A stretch of 64,000 nt of DNA from Nematostella vectensis (Eukaryota; Cnidaria; Anthozoa; Actiniaria; Edwardsiidae). Numbering within the stretch: the first letter of the stretch is position 1; each line of letters begins with the position of its first letter. Made by a program: the position numbers and the translations under genes. The stretch lies in the NCBI RefSeq assembly GCF_932526225.1, contig NC_064046.1, positions 7,859,219 to 7,923,218 of the forward strand. Direction: 5' to 3'. Below are positions 37,901 through 53,159 of this stretch, one piece after another. The notes beneath the pieces are model-generated. The model saw only the letters and a program-made list of their open reading frames with translations, made no database searches and was not told the DNA's origin.

Positions 37901-40900
37901 TGATCATGGAGTTGGTATAATGATGTGACGATGGAGTCGGTATAATGATGTGATGATGTAGTCGGCATAATGATGTGACGATGGAGTCGGTATAATGATG
38001 TGACGATGGAGTCGGTATAATGATGTGATGATGGAGTCGGTATAATGATGTGATGATGGAGTTGGTGTAATGATGTGACGATGGAGTCGGTATAATGATG
38101 TGATGATGGAGTCGGTATAATGATGTGACGATGGAGTCGGTATAATGATGTGATGATGGAGTCGGTATAATGATGTGATGATGGAGTTGGTATAATGATG
38201 TGACGATGGAGTCGGTATAATGATGTGATAATGGAGTCGGTATAATGATGTGATGATGGAGTCGGTATAATAATGTGACGATGGAGTTGGTATAATAATG
38301 TGATGATGGAGTCGGTATAATGATGTGGCGATGGAGTTGGTATAATGATGTGACAATGGAGTTGGTAAATGATGTGATAATAGAGTTGGTATAATGGTGT
38401 GACGATGGAGTTGGTATAATGATGTGACAATGGAGTCGGTATAATGATGTGATGATGGAGTCGGTATAATGATGTGATGATGGAGTTGGGGTAATGATGT
38501 GACGATGGAGTCGGTATAATGATGTGATGATGGAGTCGGTATAATGATGTGACGATGGAGTCGGTATAATGATGTGATGATGGAGTCGGTATAATGATGT
38601 GATGATGGAGTTGGTATAATGATGTGACGATGGAGTCGGTATAATGATGTGATAATGGAGTCGGTATAATGATGTGATGATGGAGTCGGTATAATAATGT
38701 GACGATGGAGTTGGTATAATAATGTGATGATGGAGTCGGTATAATGATGTGACGATGGAGTTGGTATAATGGTGTGACGATGGAGTTGGTATAATGATGT
38801 GACAATGGAGTCGGTATAATTATGTGACGATGGAGTCGGTATAATGATGTGATGATGGAGTTGGTATAATGATGTTATAATGGAGTTGGTAAATGATGTG
38901 ATAATGGAGTCGGTATAATGGTTTGATGATGGAGTCGGTATAATGATGTGACGATAGAGTTGGTATAATAATGTGACGATGGAGTCGGTATAATGATGTG
39001 ATGATGGAGTCGGTATAATGATGTGACGATGGAGTCGGTATAATGATGTGACGATGGAGTTGGTATAATGATGTGACGATGGAGTCGGCATAATGATGTG
39101 ATGATGGAGTTGGTATAATGATGTGATGATGGAGTCGGTATAATGATGTGATGATGGAGTCGGTATAATGATGTGACGATGGAGTCGGTATAATGATGTG
39201 ACGATGGAGTCGGTATAATGATGTGACGATGGAGTCGGTATAATTATGTGATCATGGGGTTGGTATAATGATGTGATGATGGACTTGGTATAATGATGTG
39301 ATGATGGAGTCGGTATAATGATGTGATGATGGAGTTGGTGTAATGATGTGATGATGGAGTTGGTGTAATGATGTGACGATGGAGTCGGTATAATGATGTG
39401 ATGATGGAGTCGGCATAATAATGTGATGATGGACTTGGTATAATGATGTGACGATGGAGTTGGTATAATGATGTGACGATGGAGTCGGCATAATAATGTG
39501 ATGATGGAGTTGGTATAATGATGTGATGATGGAGTCGGTATAATGATGTGATGATGGAGTTGGTGTAATGATGTGATGATGGAGTTGGTGTAATGATGTG
39601 ACGATGGAGTCGGTATAATGATGTGATGATGTAGTCGGCATAATGATGTGACGATGGAGTTGGTATAATGATGTGATGATGGAGTCGGTATAATGATGTG
39701 ACGACGGAGTTGGTACAACGATGTGACGATGGAGTCGGCATAATGATGTAATGATGGACTTGGTATAATGATGTGACGATGGAGTTGGTATAATTATGTG
39801 ATCATGGAGTTGGTATAATGATGTGACGATGGAGTCGGCATAATGATGTGACGATGGAGTTGGTATAATGATGTGGATGATGGAGTCGGTATAATGATGT
39901 GACAATGGAGTCGGCATAATGATGTGACGATGGAGTTGGTATAATGATGTGATGATGGAGTCGGTATAATGATGTGATGATGGACTTGGTATAATGATGT
40001 GACGATGGAGTTGGTATAATTATGTGATCATGGAGTTGGTATAATGATGTGACGATGGAGTCGGTATAATGATGTGATGATGTAGTCGGCATAATGATGT
40101 GACGATGGAGTCGGTATAATGATGTGACGATGGAGTCGGTATAATGATGTGATGATGGAGTCGGTATAATGATGTGATGATGGAGTTGGTGTAATAATGT
40201 GACGATGGAGTCGGTATAATGATGTGATGATGGAGTCGGTATAATGATGTGACGATGGAGTCGGTATAATGATGTGATGATGGACTTGGTATAATAATGT
40301 GATGATGGAGTCGGTATAATGATGTGATGATGGAGTTGGTGTAATGATGTGATGATGGAGTTGGTGTAATGATGTAACGATGGAGTCGGTATAATGATGT
40401 GATGATGGAGTCGGCATAATAATGTGATGATGGAGTTGGCATAATGATGTGACGATGGAGTTGGTATAATAATGTGATGATGGAGTCGGTATAATGATGT
40501 GATGATGGAGTCGGTATAATGATGTGACGATGGAGTCGGTATAATAATGTGACGATGGAGTTGGTATAATTATGTGATGATGGAGTCGGTATAATGATGT
40601 GACAATGGAGTCGGCATAATGATGTGACGATGGAGTTGGTATAATGATGTGATGATGGAGTCGGTATAATGATGTGACGATGGAGTTGGTATAATGATGT
40701 GACGATGGAGTCGGCATAATAATGTGATGATGGAGTTGGTATAATGATGTGATGATGGAGTCGGTATAATGATGTGATGATGGAGTTGGTGTAATGATGT
40801 GATGATGGAGTTGGTGTAATGATGTGACGATGGAGTCGGTATAATGATGTGATGATTGAGTTGGTATAATGATGTGATGATGGAGTCGGTATAATGATGT

Positions 40901-43900
40901 GACGATGGAGTTGGTACAACGATGTGACGATGGAGTCGGCATAATGATGTGATGATGGACTTGGTATAATGATGTGACGATGGAGTTGGTATAATTATGT
41001 GATCATGGAGTTGGTATAATGATGTGACGATGGAGTCGGCATAATGATGTGACGATGGAGTTGGTATAATGATGTGGATGATGGAGTCGGTATAATGATG
41101 TGACAATGGAGTCGGCATAATGATGTGACGATGGAGTTGGTATAATGATGTGATGATGGAGTCGGTATAATGATGTGATGATGGACTTGGTATAATGATG
41201 TGACGATGGAGTTGGTATAATTATGTGATCATGGAGTTGTTATAATGATGTGACGATGGAGTCGGTATAATGATGTGATGATGTAGTCGGCATAATGATG
41301 TGACGATGGAGTCGGTATAATGATGTGACGATGGAGTCGGTATAATGATGTGATGATGGAGTCGGTATAATGATGTGATGATGGAGTTGGTGTAATAATG
41401 TGACGATGGAGTCGGTATAATGATGTGATGATGGAGTCGGTATAATGATGTGACGATGGAGTCGGTATAATGATGTGATGATGGAGTCGGTATAATGATG
41501 TGATGATGGAGTTGGTATAATGATGTGATGATGGAGTTGGTGTAATGATGTGATTATGGAGTCGGTATAATAATGTGAGGATGGAGTCGGTATAATGATG
41601 TGACAATGGAGCCGGCATAATGATGTGACGATGGAGTTGGTATAATGATGTGACGATGGAGTTGGTATAATGATGTGATGATGGAGTCGGTATAATGATG
41701 TGATGATGGAGTCGGTATAATAATGTGACGATGGAGTTGGTATAATAATGTGATGATGGAGTCGGTATAATGATGTGGCGATGGAGTCGGTATAATGATG
41801 TTACGATGGAGTCGGTATAACTATGTGACCATGGAGTTGGTATAATGATGTGATGATGGAGTTGGCATAATGATGTGATGATGGAGTTGGTATAATGATG
41901 TGACAATGGAGTTGGTAAATGATGTGATAATGGAGATGGTATAATGGTGTGACGATGGAGTTGGTATAATGATGTGATGATGGAGTCGGTATAATTATGT
42001 GATCATGGAGTTGGTATAATGATGTGATGATGGAGTTGGTAAATGATGTGACAATGGAGTTGGTAAATGATGTGATAATGGAGTTGTTATAATGGTGTGA
42101 CGATGGAGTTGGTATAATGATGTGATGATGGAGTCGGTATAATTATGTGATCATGGAGTTGGTATAATGATGTGATCATGGAGTTGGTATAATGATGTGA
42201 CGATGGAGTTGGTAAATGATGTGATAATGGAGTTGGTATAATGGTGTGACGATGGAGTTGGTATAATGATGTGATGATGGAGTCGGTATAATTATGTGAT
42301 CATGGAGTTGGTATAATGATGTGATCATGGAGTTGGTATAATGATGTGACAATGGAGTTGGTAAATGATGTGATAATGGAGTTGGTATAATGGTGTGACG
42401 ATGGAGTTGGTATAATGATGTGACGATGGAGTCGGTATAATTATGTGATCATGGAGTTGGTATAATGATGTGATGATGGAGTTGGCATAATGATGTGACG
42501 ATGGAGTTGGTAAATGATGTGATAATGGAGTTGGTATAATGGTGTGACGATGGAGTTGGTATAATGATGTGATGATGGAGTCGGTATAATTATGTGATCA
42601 TGGAGTTGGTATAATGATGTGATGATGGAGTTGGTATAATGATGTGATAATGGAGTTGGTAAATGATGTGATAATGGAGTTGGTATAATGGTGTGACGAT
42701 GGAGTTGGTATAATGATGTGATGATGGAGTCGGTATAATGATGTGACGATGGAGTTGGTATAATGATGTGACGATGGAGTCGGTATAATGATGTGATGAT
42801 GGAGTTGGTATAATGATGTGACGATGGAGTCGGTATAATGATGTGACGATGGAGTCGGTATAATGATGTGACGATGGAGTCGGTATAATGATGTGACGAT
42901 GGAGTCGGTATAATGATGTGACGATGGAGTTGGTATAATGATGTGACAATGGAGTTGGTAAATGATGTGATAATGGAGTTGGTATAATGGTGTGACGATG
43001 GAGTTGGTATAATGATGTGACAATGGAGTCGGTATAATTATGTGACGATGGAGTCGGTATAATGATGTGATGATGGAGTTGGTATAATGATGTGATAATG
43101 GAGATGGTAAATGATGTGATAATGGAGTCGGTATAATGGTGTGATGATGGAGTCGGTATAATGATGTGACGATAGAGTTGGTATAATGATGTGACGATGG
43201 AGTCGGTATAATGATGTGATGATGGAGTTGGTATAATGATGTGACGATGGAGTCGGTATAATGATGTGATGATGGAGTCGGTATAATGATGTGATGATGG
43301 AGTCGGTATAATGATGTGACGATGGAGTTGGTATAATGATGTGATGATGGAGTCGGTATAATTATGTGATCATGGAGTCGGTATAATAATGTGATAATGG
43401 AGTTGGCATAATGATGTGACGATGGAGTCGGTATAATGATGTGATGATGGAGTCGGTATAATTATGTGATCATGGAGTTGGTATAATGATGTGATGATGG
43501 ACTAGGTATAATGATGTGATGATGGAGTCGGTATAATGATTTGATGATGGAGTTGGTGTAATGATGTGATGATGGAGTTGGTGTAATGATGTGACGATGG
43601 AGTCGGTATAATGATGTGATGATGGAGTCGGCATAATAATGTGATGATGGACTTGGTATAATGATGTGACGATGGAGTTGGTATAATGATGTGACGATGG
43701 AGTCGGCATAATAATGTGATGATGGAGTTGGTATAATGATGTGATGATGGAGTCGGTATAATGATGTGATGATGGAGTCGGTATAATGATGTGACGATGG
43801 AGTCGGTATAATGATGTGACGATGGAGTTGGTATAATGATGTGATAATGGAGTCGGTATAATGATGTGACGATAGAGTTGGTATAATGATGTGATGATTG

Positions 43901-46900
43901 AGTTGGTATATTGATGTGATGATGGAGTCGGTATAATGATGTGACGATGGAGTTGGTATAATTATGTGATCATGGAGTTGGTATAATGATGTGACGATGG
44001 AGTCGGCATAATGATGTGACGATGGAGTTGGTATAATGATGTGGATGATGGAGTCGGTATAATGATGTGACAATGGAGTCGGCATAATGATGTGACGATG
44101 GAGTTGGTATAATGATGTGATGATGGAGTCGGTATAATGATGTGATGATGGAGTCGGTATAATGATGTGACGATGGAGTTGGTATAATGATGTGACAATG
44201 GAGTTGGTAAATGATGTGATAATGGAGTTGGTGTAATGGTGTGACGATGGAGTTGGTATAATGATGTGACAATGGAGTCGGTATAATTATGTGACGATGG
44301 AGTCGGTATAATGATGTGATGATGGAGTTGGTATAATGATGTGATAATGGAGATGGTAAATGATGTGATAATGGAGTCGGTATAATGGTGTGATGATGGA
44401 GTCGGTATAATGATGTGACGATAGAGTTGGTATAATTATGTGATCATGGAGTTGGTATAATGATGTGATGATGGACTAGGTATAATGATGTGATGATGGA
44501 GTCGGTATAATGATGTGATGATGGAGTTGGTGTAATGATGTGATGATGGAGTTGGTGTAATGATGTGATGATGGAGTTGGTGTAATGATGTGACGATGGA
44601 GTCGGTATAATGATGTGATGATGGAGTCGGCATAATAATGTGATGATGGACTTGGTATAATGATGTGACGATGGAGTTGGTATAATGATGTGACGATGGA
44701 GTCGGCATAATAATGTGATGATGGAGTTGGTATAATGATGTGATGATGGAGTCGGTATAATGATGTGATGATGGAGTCGGTATAATGATGTGATGATGGA
44801 GTTGGTGTAATGATGTGATGATGGAGTTGGTGTAATGATGTGACGATGGAGTCGGTATAATGATGTGATGATGGAGTCGGCATAATAATGTGATGATGGA
44901 CTTGGTATAATGATGTGACGATGGAGTTGGTATAATGATGTGACGATGGAGTCGGCATAATAATGTGATGATGGAGTTGGTATAATGATGTGATGATGGA
45001 GTCGGTATAATGATGTGATGATGGAGTCGGTATAATGATGTGACGATGGAGTTGGTATAATGATGTGACGATGGAGTCGGTATAATGATGTGACGATGGA
45101 CTTGGTATAATGATGTGACGATGGAGTTGGTATAATGATTTGATGATGGAGTTGGTATAATGATGTGATGATGGAGTTGGTGTAATGATGTGATGATGGA
45201 GTTGGTGTAATTATGTGACGATGGAGTTGGTATAATGATGTGATGATGGAGTCGGTATAATGATGTGACGATGGAGTTGGTATAATGATGTGACTATGGA
45301 GTTGGTATAATGATGTGATGATGGAGTTGGTGTAATGATGTGACGATGGAGTCGGTATAATGATGTGACGATGGAGTCGGTATAATGATGTGACGATGGA
45401 GTTGGTATAATGATGTGACGATGGAGTCGGCATAATGATGTGATGATGGAGTTGGTATAATGATGTGATGATGGAGTCGGTATAATGATGTGATGATGGA
45501 GTCGGTATAATAATGTAATGATGGAGTCGGTATAATGATGTGATGATGGAGTCGGTATAATGATGTGACGATGGAGTCGGTATAATGATGTGACGATGGA
45601 GTCGGTATAATGATGTGACGATGGAGTCGGTATAATGATGTGACGATGGAGTTTGTATAATGATGTGACAATGGAGTTGGTATAATGATGTGATGATGGA
45701 GTTGGTGTAATGATGTGACGATGGAGTCGGTATAATGAGGTGATGATGGAGTCGGCATAATAATGTGATGATGGACTTGGTATAATGATGTGATGATGGA
45801 GTTGGTATAATGATGTGACGATGGAATCGGTATAATGATGTGATGATGGAGTCGGTATAATGATGTGATGATGGAGTCGGTATAATGATGTGACGATGGA
45901 GTTGGTATAATGATGTGATGATGGAGTCGGTATAATTATGTGATCATGGAGTCGGTATAATAATGTGATAATGGAGTTGGCATAATGATGTGACGATGGA
46001 GTTGGTATAATGATGTGATGATGGAGTCGGCATAATGATGTGATGATGGAGTTGGTATAATGATGTGATGATGGAGTCGGTATAATGATGTGATGATGGA
46101 GTCGGTATAATGATGTGACGATGGAGTCGGTATAATGATGTGACGATGGAGTCGGTATAATGATGTGACGATGGAGTCGGTATAATGATGTGACCATGGA
46201 GTTGGTATAATGATGTGACAATGGAGTTGGTAAATGATGTGATAATAGAGTTGGTATAATGGTGTGACGATGGAGTTGGTATAATGATGTGACAATGGAG
46301 TCGGCATAATGATGTGACGATGGAGTTGGTATAATGATGTGATGATGGAGTCGGTATAATGATGTGATGATGGACTTGGTATAATGATGTGACGATGGAG
46401 TTGGTATAATTATGTGATCATGGAGTTGGTATAATGATGTGACGATGGAGTCGGTATAATGATGTGATGATGTAGTCGGCATAATGATGTGACGATGGAG
46501 TCGGTATAATGATGTGACGATGGAGTCGGTATAATGATGTGATGATGGAGTCGGTATAATGATGTGATGATGGAGTTGGTGTAATGATGTGACGATGGAG
46601 TCGGTATAATGATGTGATGATGGAGTCGGTATAATGATGTGACGATGGAGTCGGTATAATGATGTGATGATGGAGTCGGTATAATGATGTGATGATGGAG
46701 TTGGTATAATGATGTGACGATGGAGTCGGTATAATGATGTGATAATGGAGTCGGTATAATGATGTGATGATGGAGTCGGTATAATAATGTGACGATGGAG
46801 TTGGTATAATAATGTGATGATGGAGTCGGTATAATGATGTGGCGATGGAGTTGGTATAATGATGTGACAATGGAGTTGGTAAATGATGTGATAATAGAGT

Positions 46901-49900
46901 TGGTATAATGGTGTGACGATGGAGTTGGTATAATGATGTGACAATGGAGTCGGCATAATGATGTGACGATGGAGTTGGTATAATGATGTGATGATGGAGT
47001 CGGTATAATGATGTGATGATGGACTTGGTATAATGATGTGACGATGGAGTTGGTATAATTATGTGATCATGGAGTTGGTATAATGATGTGACGATGGAGT
47101 CGGTATAATGATGTGATGATGTAGTCGGCATAATGATGTGACGATGGAGTCGGTATAATGATGTGACGATGGAGTCGGTATAATGATGTGATGATGGAGT
47201 CGGTATAATGATGTGATGATGGAGTTGGGGTAATGATGTGACGATGGAGTCGGTATAATGATGTGATGATGGAGTCGGTATAATGATGTGACGATGGAGT
47301 CGGTATAATGATGTGATGATGGAGTCGGTATAATGATGTGATGATGGAGTTGGTATAATGATGTGACGATGGAGTCGGTATAATGATGTGATAATGGAGT
47401 CGGTATAATGATGTGATGATGGAGTCGGTATAATAATGTGACGATGGAGTTGGTATAATAATGTGATGATGGAGTCGGTATAATGATGTGACGATGGAGT
47501 TGGTATAATGGTGTGACGATGGAGTTGGTATAATGATGTGACAATGGAGTCGGTATAATTATGTGACGATGGAGTCGGTATAATGATGTGATGATGGAGT
47601 TGGTATAATAATGTTATAATGGAGTTGGTAAATGATGTGATAATGGAGTCGGTATAATGGTTTGATGATGGAGTCGGTATAATGATGTGACGATAGAGTT
47701 GGTATAATAATGTGACGATGGAGTCGGTATAATGATGTGATGATGGAGTCGGTATAATGATGTGACGATGGAGTCGGTATAATGATGTGACGATGGAGTT
47801 GGTATAATGATGTGACGATGGAGTCGGCATAATGATGTGATGATGGAGTTGGTATAATGATGTGATGATGGAGTCGGTATAATGATGTGATGATGGAGTC
47901 GGTATAATGATGTGACGATGGAGTCGGTATAATGATGTGACGATGGAGTCGGTATAATGATGTGACGATGGAGTCGGTATAATTATGTGATCATGGGGTT
48001 GGTATAATGATGTGATGATGGACTTGGTATAATGATGTGATGATGGAGTCGGTATAATGATGTGATGATGGAGTTGGTGTAATGATGTGATGATGGAGTT
48101 GGTGTAATGATGTGACGATGGAGTCGGTATAATGATGTGATGATGGAGTCGGCATAATAATGTGATGATGGACTTGGTATAATGATGTGACGATGGAGTT
48201 GGTATAATGATGTGACGATGGAGTCGGCATAATAATGTGATGATGGAGTTGGTATAATGATGTGATGATGGAGTCGGTATAATGATGTGATGATGGAGTT
48301 GGTGTAATGATGTGATGATGGAGTTGGTGTAATGATGTGACGATGGAGTCGGTATAATGATGTGATGATTGAGTTGGTATAATGATGTGATGATGGAGTC
48401 GGTATAATGATGTGACGACGGAGTTGGTACAACGATGTGACGATGGAGTCGGCATAATGATGTAATGATGGACTTGGTATAATGATGTGACGATGGAGTT
48501 GGTATAATTATGTGATCATGGAGTTGGTATAATGATGTGACGATGGAGTCGGCATAATGATGTGACGATGGAGTTGGTATAATGATGTGGATGATGGAGT
48601 CGGTATAATGATGTGACAATGGAGTCGGCATAATGATGTGACGATGGAGTTGGTATAATGATGTGATGATGGAGTCGGTATAATGATGTGATGATGGACT
48701 TGGTATAATGATGTGACGATGGAGTTGGTATAATTATGTGATCATGGAGTTGGTATAATGATGTGACGATGGAGTCGGTATAATGATGTGATGATGTAGT
48801 CGGCATAATGATGTGACGATGGAGTCGGTATAATGATGTGACGATGGAGTCGGTATAATGATGTGATGATGGAGTCGGTATAATGATGTGATGATGGAGT
48901 TGGTGTAATAATGTGACGATGGAGTCGGTATAATGATGTGATGATGGAGTCGGTATAATGATGTGACGATGGAGTCGGTATAATGATGTGATGATGGACT
49001 TGGTATAATAATGTGATGATGGAGTCGGTATAATGATGTGATGATGGAGTTGGTGTAATGATGTGATGATGGAGTTGGTGTAATGATGTAACGATGGAGT
49101 CGGTATAATGATGTGATGATGGAGTCGGCATAATAATGTGATGATGGAGTTGGCATAATGATGTGACGATGGAGTTGGTATAATAATGTGATGATGGAGT
49201 CGGTATAATGATGTGATGATGGAGTCGGTATAATGATGTGACGATGGAGTCGGTATAATAATGTGACGATGGAGTTGGTATAATTATGTGATGATGGAGT
49301 CGGTATAATGATGTGACAATGGAGTCGGCATAATGATGTGACGATGGAGTTGGTATAATGATGTGATGATGGAGTCGGTATAATGATGTGACGATGGAGT
49401 TGGTATAATGATGTGACGATGGAGTCGGCATAATAATGTGATGATGGAGTTGGTATAATGATGTGATGATGGAGTCGGTATAATGATGTGATGATGGAGT
49501 TGGTGTAATGATGTGATGATGGAGTTGGTGTAATGATGTGACGATGGAGTCGGTATAATGATGTGATGATTGAGTTGGTATAATGATGTGATGATGGAGT
49601 CGGTATAATGATGTGACGATGGAGTTGGTACAACGATGTGACGATGGAGTCGGCATAATGATGTGATGATGGACTTGGTATAATGATGTGACGATGGAGT
49701 TGGTATAATTATGTGATCATGGAGTTGGTATAATGATGTGACGATGGAGTCGGCATAATGATGTGACGATGGAGTTGGTATAATGATGTGGATGATGGAG
49801 TCGGTATAATGATGTGACAATGGAGTCGGCATAATGATGTGACGATGGAGTTGGTATAATGATGTGATGATGGAGTCGGTATAATGATGTGATGATGGAC

Positions 49901-50970
49901 TTGGTATAATGATGTGACGATGGAGTTGGTATAATTATGTGATCATGGAGTTGTTATAATGATGTGACGATGGAGTCGGTATAATGATGTGATGATGTAG
50001 TCGGCATAATGATGTGACGATGGAGTCGGTATAATGATGTGACGATGGAGTCGGTATAATGATGTGATGATGGAGTCGGTATAATGATGTGATGATGGAG
50101 TTGGTGTAATAATGTGACGATGGAGTCGGTATAATGATGTGATGATGGAGTCGGTATAATGATGTGACGATGGATTCGGTATAATGATGTGATGATGGAG
50201 TCGGTATAATGATGTGATGATGGAGTTGGTATAATGATGTGATGATGGAGTGGGTGTAATGATGTGATTATGGAGTCGGTATAATAATGTGAGGATGGAG
50301 TCGGTATAATGATGTGACAATGGAGCCGGCATAATGATGTGACGATGGAGTTGGTATAATGATGTGACGATGGAGTTGGTATAATGATGTGATGATGGAG
50401 TCGGTATAATGATGTGATGATGGAGTCGGTATAATAATGTGACGATGGAGTTGGTATAATAATGTGATGATGGAGTCGGTATAATGATGTGGCGATGGAG
50501 TCGGTATAATGATGTTACGATGGAGTCGGTATAACTATGTGACCATGGAGTCGGTATAATGATGTGATGATGGAGTTGGTATAATGATGTGATGATGGAG
50601 TTGGTGTAATGATGTGATTATGGAGTCGGTATAATAATGTGAGGATGGAGTCGGTATAATGATGTGACAATGGAGCCGGCATAATGATGTGACGATGGAG
50701 TTGGTATAATGATGTGACGATGGAGTTGGTATAATGATGTGATGATGGAGTCGGTATAATGATGTGATGATGGAGTCGGTATAATAATGTGACGATGGAG
50801 TTGGTATAATAATGTGATGATGGAGTCGGTATAATGATGTGGCGATGGAGTCGGTATAATGATGTTACGATGGAGTCGGTATAACTATGTGACCATGGAG
50901 TTGGTATAATGATGTGATGATGGAGTTGGCATAATGATGTGATGATGGAGTTGGTATAATGATGTGACAA
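37420..50970. repeat. Duplicated multi-kilobase blocks at 8.5-8.7 kb offset
   Basis: About 37.4-41.9 kb is repeated at about 45.9-51.0 kb. The offset is 8,514 bp at first, then 8,739, then 8,714, changing by whole monomers. The rare words GACGACGGAGTTGGTACAACG at 39,701 and 48,415 fix the 8,714-bp value. A further ~350-bp direct duplication (about 50,230-50,930) lengthens the second copy. Confidence 0.85.
43466..44439. repeat. 974-bp higher-order unit, third location
   Basis: Landmarks at 43,466 and 44,440 are again 974 bp apart, with the same internal order of odd monomers. Single-base differences (for example TTTGATGATGG near 43,541) distinguish it from the other copies. Confidence 0.9.
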
Positions 50971-53159
50971 TGGAGTTGGTAAATGATGTGATAATGGAGA
51001 TGGTATAATGGTGTGACGATGGAGTTGGTATAATGATGTGATGATGGAGTCGGTATAATTATGTGATCATGGAGTTGGTATAATGATGTGATGATGGAGT
51101 TGGTAAATGATGTGACAATGGAGTTGGTAAATGATGTGATAATGGAGTTGTTATAATGGTGTGACGATGGAGTTGGTATAATGATGTGATGATGGAGTCG
51201 GTATAATTATGTGATCATGGAGTTGGTATAATGATGTGATCATGGAGTTGGTATAATGATGTGACGATGGAGTTGGTAAATGATGTGATAATGGAGTTGG
51301 TATAATGGTGTGACGATGGAGTTGGTATAATGATGTGATGATGGAGTCGGTATAATTATGTGATCATGGAGTTGGTATAATGATGTGATCATGGAGTTGG
51401 TATAATGATGTGACAATGGAGTTGGTAAATGATGTGATAATGGAGTTGGTATAATGGTGTGACGATGGAGTTGGTATAATGATGTGACGATGGAGTCGGT
51501 ATAATTATGTGATCATGGAGTTGGTATAATGATGTGATGATGGAGTTGGCATAATGATGTGACGATGGAGTTGGTAAATGATGTGATAATGGAGTTGGTA
51601 TAATGGTGTGACGATGGAGTTGGTATAATGATGTGATGATGGAGTCGGTATAATTATGTGATCATGGAGTTGGTATAATGATGTGATGATGGAGTTGGTA
51701 TAATGATGTGACAATGGAGTTGGTAAATGATGTGATAATGGAGTTGGTATAATGGTGTGACGATGGAGTTGGTATAATGATGTGATGATGGAGTCGGTAT
51801 AATGATGTGACGATGGAGTCGGTATAATGATGTGACGATGGAGTCGGTATAATGATGTGACGATGGAGTTGGTATAATGATGTGACGATGGAGTCGGCAT
51901 AATGATGTGATGATGGAGTTGGTATAATGATGTGATGATGGAGTCGGTATAATGATGTGATGATGGAGTCGGTATTATGATGTGACGATGGAGTCGGTAT
52001 AATGATGTGACGATGGAGTCGGTATAATGATGTGACGATGGAGTCGGTATAATGATGTGACGATGGAGTTGGTATAATGATGTGACAATGGAGTTGGTAA
52101 ATGATGTGATAATGGAGTTGGTATAATGATGTGACGATGGAGTTGGTATAATGATGTGACAATGGAGTCGGTATAATTATGTGACGATGGAGTCGGTATA
52201 ATGATGTGATGATGGAGTTGGTATAATGATATGATAATGGAGTTGGTAAATGATGTGATAATGGAGTCGGTATAATGGTGTGATCATGGAGTCGGTATAA
52301 TGATGTGACGATAGAGTTGGTATAATGATGTGACGATGGAGTCGGTATAATGATGTGATGATGGAGTTGGTATAATGATGTGACGATGGAGTCGGTATAA
52401 TGATGTGACGATGGAGTCGGTATAATGATGTGACGATGGAGTCGGTATAATGATGTGACGATGGAGTTGGTATAATGATGTGACGATGGAGTCGGCATAA
52501 TGATGTGATGATGGAGTTGGTATAATGATGTGATGATGGAGTCGGTATAATGATGTGATGATGGAGTCGGTATAAAGATGTGATGATGGAGTCGGTATAA
52601 TGATGTGATGATGGAGTCGGTATAATGATGTGACGATGGAGTCGGTATAATGATGCGACGATGGAGTCGGTATAATGATGTGACGATGGAGTCGGTATTA
52701 TGATGTGACGATGGAGTTGGTATAATGATGTGACAATGGAGTTGGTAAATGATGTGATAATGGAGTTGGTATAATGGTGTGACGATGGAGTTGGTATAAT
52801 GATGTGACAATGGAGTCGGTATAATTATGTGACGATGGAGTCGGTATAATGATGTGATGATGGAGTTGGTATAATGATGTGATAATGGAGTTGGTAAATG
52901 ATGTGATAATGGAGTCGGTATAATGGTGTGATGATAAAGTTGGTATAATGATGTGACGATGGAGTCGGTATAATGATGTGATGATGGAGTCGGTATAATG
53001 ATGTGATGATGGAGTCGGTATAATGATGTGACGATGGAGTTGGTATAATGATGTGATGATGGAGTCGGTATAATTATGTGATCATGGAGTCGGTATAATA
53101 ATGTGATAATGGAGTCGGTATAATGATGTGATGATGGAGTCGGTATAATTATGTGATCA

